Positions 1 through 11,032 of a stretch of 64,000 bases of DNA are shown one piece after another; position 1 is the first letter of the stretch, and every line of letters begins with the position of its first letter. The DNA comes from Crossaster papposus. Taxonomy: Eukaryota; Echinodermata; Asteroidea; Velatida; Solasteridae. Made by a program: the position numbers and the translations under genes. The notes under the pieces are model-generated. The model had not been told where the DNA came from. It did not search any database and saw only the letters and a list, made by a program, of their open reading frames with translations. The stretch lies in the NCBI GenBank assembly GCA_037893245.1, contig JBAIAA010000414.1, positions 744,001 to 808,000 on the forward strand, read 5' to 3'.

Positions 1-618
1 CCTAGTGGGAGACAAAGAGAAAAGTGCGAATGTAACAGCGTATTTAATATAGCTTATTTAATACGTTTCCTGACCGACATACCAATATATTGTCGACATT
101 CCTTTACTGGCTTTTTTGATTTTACAAAAACACGACATTTGTTTATTATACAATACTAACAATGGTGGGCAGCCGTGTCAGTCAGGCAATAGTTTATACA
201 ATAATGAAACATTCTTGGAGAGTGTTAAGAAGGCCGTTCATTGGTAAGATAATTGGCCCTTGGGCTTCCCCTTCGGGCCATTCTCACCCATGAACAGCGG
301 GTTCCTTGTGTATTATCCTACTCCTTATAACAATTTGTATGGGCCTTGATGAATCCCTGTCTTCACCTTCGTCTTCGGCTTTAAGACCAGTTTATACGTC
401 TGTTGATGCGAGTACAAAGCGAATTTGACATCACAAATCATTCGCTGCCAAGTTCGCTAGTGTTGAAATGTGTTCAACTTTTGCGAATTCGCAGCATAAA
501 AATAAATATGTTCATTGGAGCGATGCCGAAGACGAAGTAAAGGTTTTGAAAACCCTCTATGTCTACATAAAAGAACAACACTAACAAAGAAAACAAGTTT
601 TATTTACAAATTAATGCC

Positions 619-826
619 AGAGACAATGAAAAAGAAAAGCTCTAAAAAAACCCGAGCTTTAATATAAAATTAAAAAACGAGAAACGAAAAAAGAGAAAAT
701 AAAAGCGTAGTTACTAAAGAGACAGAGACAATGAAAAAGATAAGCTCTAAAAAAAACCGAGCTTTAATATAAAATTAAAAAACGAGAAACGAAAAAGGAG
801 AAAATAAAAGCGTAGTTACTAAAGAA
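619..826. repeat. Two-copy tandem duplication, period about 105 bp
   Basis: The segment starting agagacaatgaaaaag at 619 recurs at 724 with few differences. It is A-rich and noncoding, and the near-identity suggests a recent slip or unequal exchange. Confidence 0.85.
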
Positions 827-1475
827 AAACTTAGGTATATATTAAAAAAAAGATATTTTAATTCGTACATTTTAATTTCTATGTTGTAAAAGTGTATATT
901 ATATGGAGGTAACGAAGCTTAGGTTTTGTTTCAAAGATGATAATATGTATTAGAAAAATTGCTTTATTTTAAGAGATATTTTTGCAGTGATCCTTATTAG
1001 TGATATTTATTAGTGATATTAGTGATTGGGTTTTAATGTCGCTGTTTTAGTATATTTACAGACGTAATGATGTAAGCCTGTAAATGGAATATCCTTTTAT
1101 TTATGTATAATATAATTCATAGATTTTAATTCATCGGAGATGAAGATTGTAGAGATAAGGTTTTGTGGTTGAGCCTACTTGATGTATTTAACACATTTTG
1201 ACTTTTTAGCTGCATTGTAGAAGTTATTCACGAAATATAATGTAAATGTTGCAAAGAAAAGATGGGCTGAAAAGTAACATCTGTTTTAGCTTGTAAATAC
1301 GTATTTTCTGACATTGGAAATGTTATTCCCAGATTCATATCTTTTCAATATTTGTGCAATGACTGGACCTAATGATTTATGGGGGGGAAATTGGTGCCAG
1401 AATGCAACATTCTTTCTAAATGTTATCATCGATGCAATTTTTATTTTATTAAGTTTCAAAGGGAACAAAGAAATT

Positions 1476-1546
1476 GGCAAGGCGAGACTCGAACCTGCGA
1501 CCTTTGGAATACCGGACCAGCGCTCTGCCAACTGAGCCATCTTGCC
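1476..1546 (-). repeat. tRNA-like sequence (SINE head or tRNA pseudogene)
   Basis: Minus-strand read: a 6 bp acceptor-stem pairing (GGCAAG/CTTGCC), box A TGGCTCAGTTGGCAGAG and box B GGTTCGAGTC. The anticodon stem is poorly paired. A related copy lies at 35694-35766 with a shared AATTTCTTTGTTC flank, favouring a dispersed SINE. Confidence 0.65.
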
Positions 1547-2293
1547 CGAAATGTCAGTTGAGGGCGCTAGTCAAATGTCATAAACACCAAAGGCTAAGCC
1601 TTTGTATACCCTCTCTGTTGGGTGAATATGTCTACCTGTACTTCCCCTTGCCTACCGTACCCGTTACAAGTGACAGACCACCGGTATTTGTTTGGACAGG
1701 AATCGGGGGAGACACTACATTATGTAGACGTGACCGTGACCGGGACCGCGACTAGCCAAACATCACTAAATTTCCGCGTTGCCATCCCGGAACATTTTGA
1801 TCATTGTTATTTGTATATACATGTAGAAAGTTTTCTGCAAAAACAAAGAGATTTAGCATGTAAAATAAACACTTACTATCAGCAGAAGGTTCCGGGTGTA
1901 TACATGTGATGTTTGAAGGCTTTCAGAAGATGAAAAGTTTATTTTGAAGAATTCTCGAGAAGCTTGCCTATATTTCAACTCTACATGTATGTACATGTAT
2001 TAAGGTTGACAATAGAAGTATAGGTTGACATTAATATGGATATTGAGTGTTTTAGTAGACGTTTGTAAAAAAGTAAATAATGAAAGTTGTAATTGATGAA
2101 TTAAGAAATTGCCTAAATTAAAAAGTATGTTAAAAAATTTGTTTGAAATCCAGAAGTAGAAACCAGAAATTTAATTTGTTTTGTAGTGAAGTTGGAGTAT
2201 TAAAAGTAGGTTGGTATAGTCTGAAGTTGCGTCGGGTATTGGAATTAATATAATGCAACATTTGAGATTGTTATATATGCAGGTGAGTTGGGA

Positions 2294-2612
2294 GTGTCGT
2301 GGCCGGGCGGTTAAGAACCCGGTTTTCGGTTCCGCAGAGCGTGATTTCGAGTCCCGGTGTCGACACGTGTGTCCTTAAGCAAGGCAATTAAACCACTATT
2401 GCTTCGTCCTTCGGATGGGATGTAAAGCTGGAGGTCCCATGTGTTGTGTAATGCACGTAAAAGAACCTAGAAAAACTTATCGCTAAGATAAGGGGTTTGC
2501 CCCGGTGTTTCTGGAGGATCAAGACAGCTACTGTACCTTCTCGTGGTGATCCGGCTAAGAGAAAAAAAGACCTCTCGAACTAAAGCTGTCAATCAGGACT
2601 TCGGTCCATACG
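2294..2612 (+). mobile_element. tRNA-derived SINE
   Basis: The head is tRNA-like, with acceptor ends GTGTCG/CGACAC and TGGCCGGGCGGTTAAG as box A. The body then reads gtccttaagcaaggcaatta and cttcgtccttcggatggg, a pattern familiar from marine invertebrate SINEs. It ends near an A-rich stretch at 2612-2625. Confidence 0.7.
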
Positions 2613-4633
2613 AGGAAAAAAAATTAGGAAAATTCGGAGGTTGTTGGAAGTTTTCAGAAAACCCGATTTTGGAAATTTTGAATTTTGAGGTTTGAGAATT
2701 GAGAATATTATAAATTGAGCATTGGAGTTGGAGAAAAGCTGTACCTGAATTTGTACAAGTCGATAAACTTGCAATTGTTTTAGGGGGATTCAGTTTAAAT
2801 AAATTATTTCGTATATTGTACGTTGAATAGTGAGAACTGTTTAGCTATTTTTCATTCTTTATTTCTTTTTAGTGAGATGTGTGGGTTCTAAAGAGAACCG
2901 GAAGAAACTCAGAGAAAATTTAGAGACAGTTTCCACATGGTCTTCTGAATGGCAGTCTAAAGCATCTTGTAAAATTATGGCACCTGGCGTGTTGTCATTT
3001 TCAAGAAAAGTGGTATTTTTATAACAATTTCCAACGCTGGTTGGCTGACCAGCGTTGGACAAAAACTGGCTTCCTTCAAATACTACCCCAAATTTACCAT
3101 AATTTTAGTTAGCAATCGGTATGAACGGGTACAAGCCACCTTGACTGGTTCCCTAACCATATAATTCACTGTGACGTCTATATATTGCTTCGTTTCATCT
3201 GAAGTCGCTTTTGGGAAACATTTTCATTTCCGTTTCCATTTCATTTCATTCCCATTTTCATTTCATTGCATTGCCACTAGAAGCGCTATAAAATGTCATG
3301 ACGTCACTGGTAACTTTTGTGTAAAGTACACTAGCCAGAGACTAACATCGTTTTCCACTTAAATTATAAGGCACTTCCAGTTTGAACCGGAAGGAAGGGT
3401 CACGTGAATTTACGCACATGAGATAAAATGAAGATCCTTGATTATTCTATCAATTCCCACACACTTCAAGTTTCGGTCTTTCACGGTTGATTTTATATTA
3501 ATTTTTAAATATCTATTGCACCTTTGAGATGACGTCACATGTCACGTGATGATGTCATCGTGACATCCGAGTAACATGCAAGAGTTCAGTTTGGTTTCTG
3601 AGTATCTGCAAAATTTAATTGAAATTCAAATCTGTTTAATGGCAAATGTAACCCCGATAATGACAAATGTACAAAGTCTACGTAGACCTATGGCGTTTTC
3701 GTAGAAACATATGAAATACACAATAATTTACAGTTGTAGAAAACTTAATGAAAACACCATACAACACAGCATCAGAACTATTTCAAGCATTTGTGGTCAA
3801 GGAAAGCCATCGACCAATGGAATATAATACTTTGACATATCCAGAAATATATAAATAAGTCACCATATAGAAAACACCCTGAAATTCAGATATGACCGAG
3901 TAATATAGAAATAGAATTTGGTATAGAAATATCATACAGCACCTCTTCAGAATAAGCATTTACAATTAACAATTATACCAAGGAAATTCCACACAAGGCT
4001 ATTGTAACAAAACATGTTCATCACAAGCACTAATCTATTTAAACATCTAGTTATTCCTAGTCCTCTTACAATGAACTTCATTACCCAAACAAATTGTAAC
4101 TTTTAGAATATTTACATTATAATAAACATATTTCAGTTCTGTTGTTTTAAAATTAACAACTTGACAAAACAGTTTTGCACACTGACCTTTTTTTTAAACA
4201 CACATTCAACTTAATTCCTTATCCTACTGTTTAACACAGTATTTCAACTAGTCTAAACAATCCAACATCTTCAACTTGCTAATTCAAGTTACACACTACC
4301 ACAATAAAAAAGAGAACATTCATAAATACCTGAGACTGTTTATTCATTCCCATGTTATTTACGTATTTTTAAAATATTAAAAGATGAAGCCTCAAGTACT
4401 ATTCTCCTAAGTCATTTTTTGTTAATTCTAATCTTTTAGGTTTGATAGTTACAATCTTGTGAGATTAAAAATACCATATACATACAGGTATACGTTTAAT
4501 GCAAAAATACTGATGCCACTTCTGTAAATACAATCTCTTCCAAAAAATACACATTGGCTCACTTTTTGTTAAAAAAAAAGTACAAAAATATTATCTCATA
4601 CATAATTCAGATGTATAAAGCATGGCTCCTTAA

Positions 4634-4944
4634 AGGTAGGATACACCACTTGCAGATATCGAAAATGGTTACTACCGAATTATTAAGAAATATCTTACTC
4701 ATTTGAAAGTAAATGTTGATTCTAGGCATCCAGCAAAATGATTGCGCTAGAAGAAAAAAAAGAAAACATAAGAATAACTGCTCGACGCAGGTTGAAACAA
4801 ACCGCTGTTTTTCGTGCTTTTCTCGGCATCAATGATTGTAAAACTTCGGACAGCTCAGTTAAACGATATTTGCTATAAAATACAACCCCCCCAAATCTAC
4901 TCATTCATAATAATTCAAGCAAATACCAATGGTGTATCTTACCT
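4634..4944. mobile_element. TTAA-flanked MITE (AGGTAGGATACACCA family), copy 1
   Basis: Terminal inverted repeats AGGTAGGATACACCA and TGGTGTATCTTACCT, flanked by TTAA at 4630-4633 and 4945-4948. No coding capacity. TTAA target sites point to a piggyBac-like or related transposase acting in trans. Confidence 0.83.
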
Positions 4945-4948
4945 TTAA

Positions 4949-5116
4949 GCCTGGTTCATAGTGGGCAAAAAGGCGAATACGAATTTGTGACATTCACAGG
5001 GAGTTTTTGTGCTGCGAATTCGCAAAAGTCGAACACATTTGAGAATGTTCACAGCGAATGCTTTGCGACATCAAATTCACATCTTATTTACTTTTGCGTG
5101 AAGTATGAACCGGCCT
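4949..5116. mobile_element. TTAA-flanked MITE (GGTTCATA / GAACCGGCC family)
   Basis: Starts GCCTGGTTCATAG and ends TATGAACCGGCCT, flanked by TTAA at 4945-4948 and 5117-5120. The interior has GCGAATTCGCA and TTCACAGCGAATGC segments. Relatives lie near 359-545, 16724-16883, 26330-26415 and 62725-62830. Confidence 0.75.
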
Positions 5117-5149
5117 TTAATTGTTGGGTTTTGAACCCTGGCCGACTCC

Positions 5150-5232
5150 AGCTTGCTCGGTGGTTGAGTGATAAAACGTATGTACTAGTAATCAGGGGGT
5201 CGTGGGTTCGAGTCACAACTAAGTGACTCGCA
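5150..5232 (+). repeat. tRNA-like sequence
   Basis: Contains TGGTTGAGTGATAAAACG (box A-like) and GTGGGTTCGAGTCACAAC (box B-like). Treated as a SINE remnant because the acceptor stem is incomplete. Confidence 0.45.
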
Positions 5233-5638
5233 CTGGGAAAGGGCACGATGTGATTTTGCATTTAAAATGAATACACTTATTAGCAGGGCAAAACCTAACT
5301 TTGAATGTGACTTTCGATGTAAAGATTGCAGCTTTTAATTTTTTTTTAAACACAAATTTGACTGGAAGTCAATTTTCACCGGTGATTTGTGATTTCGAGG
5401 AGAAATTTGATCTAGAATACAGCAGATTTCTGCCATGCAAACTTTAATACTTTGATTCAGCCGTCTCGAAAAAAAACCATAACTTGGGGAAAAACAAATT
5501 CGACTTTGTTGCTTATGTCCGCCAATTGTTGATGGAACACAGTTGGCCTAACTAGCGCAAGCATAGCTTAATTGTTGAACACATCGCTGACATCCAACAG
5601 AAGGATTGCTCAACAATATGATGGTTAACAATTGTTAG

Positions 5639-5880
5639 CCAGTTCGCGCCGGGATTATTTTGACATTGACCGAGCCCGGGTGTGGGATTGTTTTTGACGA
5701 ACCTCGATCCAAGATGGGTTTAGGCTGGCATCTGTGGGTAGCACACATAGTTCCGGCTTTGCTCGCACGAGCTGGTCACTGACAGATATTTCCGGCCTTG
5801 CTCATGACGTGTTTATCCGTCATCTGTTTTGAATTCCGAAAAAAACTTTGCGTGTATACACGTCCTTTGACGCGAACTGG
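5639..5880. mobile_element. TTAA MITE (CCAGTTCGCGCC family), copy abutting the gene A stop codon
   Basis: Begins CCAGTTCGCGCCGGG and ends GACGCGAACTGG, flanked by TTAG (a decayed TTAA) at 5635-5638 and TTAA at 5881-5884. The TTAA at 5881-5884 contains the gene A stop codon (5881-5883). Eight full or partial copies of this family occur in the window. Confidence 0.85.
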
Positions 5881-6791
5881 TTAAACGACATTCGGGGACA
5901 TGTACCCCGAATCGTCCACAGATTCAAAGTTAGTGGTGTAGAATTCCTTTAGTGGCAGACTGGAACTCCTAGCCTGGTGCGAGGTGTGCATCCCTGACCT
6001 AACAAACAAGTCTTCATCGCCTCGCACACACGGCAAGGTGTTGTTTAATTGCGACATTAACTCCTCATAGTTATCGCCGTCGCTTCCTTGCCCGCTGGAA
6101 TCTTCATCAAAGAAGAAAGATGGTGCTTTTCTCAGCTCCACCTTGTTGGTCTCGTACCAGAACTCATCACCGCTGATCGTCTCTTCCATTGCCTCGATTG
6201 CATCGTACAGTGGCCCGCCCATCTCTAACTCCTGATAACGCTTCAAGTCAGGAACGCGCCGGCTTGAGTGCGGACTGTCTCTTATCCGCCCATGAATCCT
6301 CAGACAGAGACCCTCGATGCAATTCATCAGGTGGTATTTTGCAAAGCGTCGGAACGTCACCGGTATGTCGTCCTTACTGGAGTAATTAAAGTAACCGACC
6401 ACAAACTTCTCGTCAGCATTGCTCCTTCCGAAGTAGTCATCCAGTAGGGTAAGAGCCTTGACGAATACGTCGCCGTATTCACTTTCTGAGTTGTTGGAAA
6501 CTGGTTCGTTGTTAGCTCTGGCATCGTATTTTAGTCCGGTGCCCTTAGAGCACAGCAGTAAAACTATATCAGCCTTCTCAATCTCCTTAGCCAGCCACAT
6601 CTCTACAGTGGGTCCGATGGATGACCGCCAATCTATCAGTGACACCTCGCACCTCAAGTGGCGATGCAAGAAACGGCAAAACTTCATCACCACGTCTTTG
6701 TGTCTCGGGTGATCCTCTGAAAAAATGGGTAGAACGAGTCGTGGTGAAATTTCCTTATCCATTGGGTGGCTGGTGTCCGGATGTGGGATGA
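5881..6791 (-). CDS. Gene A exon 14: SEFIR domain, cytoplasmic tail and stop
   Basis: 911 nt, starting at TTTCAG|TCATCC. It holds the whole SEFIR domain: VLPIFSEDHP (box 1), CEVSLIDW, then WLAKEIEKADIVLLLCSKGTG (box 2 area), YFNYSSKDDIPVTFRRFAKYH and DSPHSSRRV. The tail is rich in Ser/Asp/Glu and ends near YMSP, a possible phosphotyrosine site (inference). The last codons read P-N-V-V-TAA, and this TAA lies inside the TTAA target site of a MITE (5639-5880). Confidence 0.95.
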
Positions 6792-9700
6792 CTGAAATAC
6801 AAACAAAAACAAAAACTAGAGTTTAACAATTACAACCAAAGATCAAAATTTCACACACAAAAAAAACAAGAGAAGAATAGACTCCTATTTGCACTCCTAC
6901 TGCAAATACATTTGTTCTTTTCAGTGAACGCTAACGGGTTCTAACTATCACTTTGTAATAAGTAGTTTAATTGCAGCAGCTTACTATTATTTATCTTTTG
7001 GGGGTCATCAGTATAGGCAAGTAATAATCGTTTGAATGAAGAAAAAAAAGTTGGTTTTTTTTATTCGGTCTAAATTCCACTATTCGGCTGCCAGTACGAC
7101 TATATAGCGCACCTAATGCGTCCATGGCGATGTTACGGATCGCTTCCTGTACGTTCACAGTGCGATTATACTGCATGATGCAAATGGCCACAAATGGTAT
7201 AAATACAGCCTATATACTTCACACAACATACTAATGTGCATCTCCTCTTCACCATGGCTGTAGAGAGGCAGAACATAATAATTGTACAACAGATAGCAAA
7301 TATCCAGCAACAATTTATAGTCGCCCAAACGAATGGGGTACAGAACGTAGTGGGGACGTAGTGAGAGCGTAGTAAGACCGTAGCGAGGTCATAGCGAGGT
7401 CGCCTTGGTCGCAGCAAGATCGCGTAGAGCGTAGAGGGAACACAGTGAGAGCGTGGCGATGATCAAACTGGGAACGCATAGGTCACAGTGAGAGTTTAGT
7501 GAGAGCGCAGTGAGCGAGTCAAGAGCGTACTGTGAGCTACCTACCTTATAGATTTCAGGATTTTTTGCCAGTTTTCAGCGACCCCACTGCATTTTTGATG
7601 AAAACTGCATCGCAGTAAGGTCGCCGTGGGATTGCACACCGGTCTGACAGGGGTATAAGCAATTTGTGATCTTACCCGTGTATGTAACCTGAGGGGGGTG
7701 ATGTTGTCTGTTACCGATGGCAACTCGTTCTTCATTTTTACAGCGAAAGAGACTCGCTCTTTTACCGAGACACACCAGCAAGATGAACAGCAGTAGCCCA
7801 GCTATGCAACCTAGGACTATGACAAACCATTCAAGCTTAGCAGCCCCTGGGTGAAATACAAGAGGAAAACTTCTAAATTATAGAGTGGAAAGTTTCCCTA
7901 AATGTGGTTTTGGCAAAATGAGATGGAACTGGGCAGAGGTTTAAATGAACGTTCTCGGGTGTTAAAAATGAGAATACAATTCTCCTTACAGTGCTGCTTG
8001 TTGAACCGGATATTCCATTAACAAGTTATGATTGTTTAAAGTTCGCATTTATCAACATGTCGCAAAAGTAAAGTATTAAGAAAAAGGCCTTTGATGTTTT
8101 GAGTTTTGTACACTAGTTCCATACTATTTCTTAACAAAATATAGTTAGTAGGCATACCAAAGATTACAAATATCAATAAATTCTTAAAAAAGAAAAACAT
8201 TATTCTATATTTGGCAGTTTTCTCCACTATGTCCTGTGCCCGGTTCCATCTCATTTTGCCAGAACGCCTCACAATTAAGAAGCCGGTATAATTAATTGAA
8301 ATTTAATCAATTGTTAATAAAGTTGGGCTTTGAGCTCAGTGCATAAACATAAAACAAATACCTGTACATGTATATTCAAACTCTCTTACAAAAGACGGGG
8401 ACAACGTTAAAAAGCCCCCTCCCCACCCCAAAAACTTACCTTGACATATTTCCTTGTCTTGGACGCTATAGCCTGGATCACAGATACAGCTATGGCTCAC
8501 AACTTCCTCAGCCAACGTTCGGTTACAATGTCCATGTGCACCACATATTGTCATGTCTGTCTCTGGGTTTACAGAACACGGATCAGCTATAGAGGGGAAC
8601 AAATCAGAGGTTGACAAACAATTGAAAACCGATCTGCAAACTCAACACTCCAAAAGAGCAAAATTTGACTTATATATACTTATAATATGACTTTAGTAAA
8701 GTAGAACTTGGACACCAAACTTTTGACTCCTTAGAGCTGAGCCCTGCGAGAAGGAAAAGTGACTGAATTAAAGCCAAGGGTGTAATACACACTCCAGAGT
8801 ATAACAAAATAACAGTATGAATATACCAAGATCCATGGAAAGATTCAAAGAGACAAAGTAAATATTAAACCAGTTCGCACTGGAGGGCATATATACACGC
8901 AAAGTTTAATCCCCTGATTCAAAATGGATGACGCATAAACACGTCACAAGCAGGACGGAAATGTCTGTCAGCAGCGAGCAAGGCCAGGAATGTGGTGCGA
9001 AATACGGTACCCTCTGGAGACATGAACACAATGTGTACAATGGAGACAAAATGTCTCCGGAGGGTAAATTTCTATAGATGAATAGGTCTCCACTGGGAAT
9101 TTCACGAATTAGATTTTTGGATTTTACTTAAATTACTCAAAAACTAGGATTAGGATGTGGGTTAGGGTTAGTGTTTGGGTTAGGGTATAATATAGGGTAT
9201 ATTGGGTCGAAATTTCAACCCAGGAAAAAAATTATGGTTAAAATGGGAGCATTTTGAAAAACGTGCTCTACTTTCTAACCATTTTGTACACGAGAACAAA
9301 GCCATGTCTCCACAGTGATACAAAAATGCGAAGGTGTGAGGGTGTGCTTCCCGGGACCATCGTCCAGAACCCGCATCGGATCAAGTTTCGTTAAAAATAA
9401 TCCTGCGCCTCGGCTCGGTGATGTTAAAATAATCACTGCGCGAAAAACACACCTTTTGCAAATATCAAAAAGTTCAAGATCAGAATCTTAGAAAATAAGC
9501 TTCTTGGAATATACACAGAGCTAAACAGAGCTAAAACTTTGTCGGTTTTAAGTTGCCAAACACCATTCTTTAGATTTTAAGAATGTTTCCAAAAGATATA
9601 AATGCACAACTGATAATTGGAATACTATAATTTCAAGAAATGAAAGCAAATCAATGCAGTGTACCTCTGTTTTATTGTACATGAGATGAATTGGATCAGG

Positions 9701-11000
9701 AAATGATGTCACACTTTTTTGTAATCAACTTAACACAGGACTGGAATAGAATGTAGTGTCCTTACACTACTTTAGAGTTTGTTTACAAAGTCTATAGAGA
9801 TTTTTTTGAAATGTGAAAATGTTTCTCAGTCCCAGATTCATGTCTTTTCAACATATTTGCAATGATTGACCTTAATTGAGATGATATATAAAAAAAAAAA
9901 ACATTCTTTTCTAGGATTTGTCTAGACAACAAAATAATCTACAACTACATTGTATAAATATATGAATCCAACATCAAACAAGATTATTCAAGTGAATTCT
10001 GAACTCACCCAAGCACGTCTTTCTCACATTCAGGAAGCTCTCATCACAATAACAAATGTAATTGTCTCTCTCTGGTGCATAACTACACTCGCCATGCTGA
10101 CAGGGATTACTGACATTTCTACCACTCTGACATGGGTCCACTGAAGACAAAAACAATAAAGGATAACATAAAAACTGTATTATTATCACAGCTAACAGCA
10201 ATAGTCTATTTTATGTTACGATAGCAAACTATAGTGAGGGAGCTGTGAAATTGCAGACGATAAGCTCTGTTTTGATCGCATGATTTGTTTGAATCTTGGA
10301 GGATTCGTTTCTTCCATAGAAAGTTACAAAAATACTGCTATTTATTATTTTTGCTTGGCACAATATAACAAAACAATTGTTGACTGTTGTGATGTTGAAT
10401 ATGACATTTTTAACACCCTTAAAACAATTTGTATTGTTCCTCTTCTGATGTGCACTGTCCTAACCCTAACCCTAACCCTAAAGGAGGGGGTAATATTCCC
10501 CACATAGTGTGAATGCTACTTACCTATGCATGTGTCATTCCATACCATATCACCCGGTGCACATTCACATTTGTAATGTTCCTCTTCTGATATGCACTGC
10601 CCTTCGCTGCCACACGGACTGCTTTTGCACGGATCCTCTGCCAACCCAAACAAAGGCAAGACCAATTTGTTCAATCTTCTAAACTTTTAGGACACCAAAT
10701 GAAAGTTTTTGTAAACTGTACAAGATATATAATAAACATTACAGATCCTAAGGATTCTTCAAAACACAAGCTAGTAGATAAACTTATGGTGTTCCAAAGG
10801 CGACAGATCGCCGTTGCCCGCCTGAAGAGGCGACGTCGACGTCGACGGCGACGCTAATGCAGCGTCGCTGTCGCCGTCGCCCTTAGCCTATAGACTTGTG
10901 CACAAACAAACATATTCAGGGGCGACGGCGACGCTGCCTATAAGCGTCGCCCTCGCCCTCGCCCTCGCCCTCGCCCTCGCCCTCGCCCTCGCCCTCGCCC

Positions 11001-11032
<32 letters not shown>

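Larger units (their letters stand above)
1..5634. other. Downstream flank of gene A, repeat-rich, no gene seen
   Basis: Contains a diverged copy of the TTCGCAGCT-type repeat (about 359-545), a tandem duplication, a tRNA-like unit, a tRNA-derived SINE, two abutting TTAA MITEs and another tRNA-like unit, listed separately. 3,400-4,600 is AT-rich with no feature I can support. An ATTAAA on the minus strand near 5445-5450 might serve as the gene A poly(A) signal, which is uncertain. Confidence 0.5.

Noticed and set aside
1476..1546. Functional tRNA gene
   Set aside because: Boxes A and B and part of the acceptor stem are present, but the anticodon stem does not pair properly and a sister copy with the same flank exists at 35694, so a SINE is likelier.
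6189..6712. Plus-strand open frames opposite the gene A SEFIR exon
   Set aside because: Shadow frames of a well-supported minus-strand exon.
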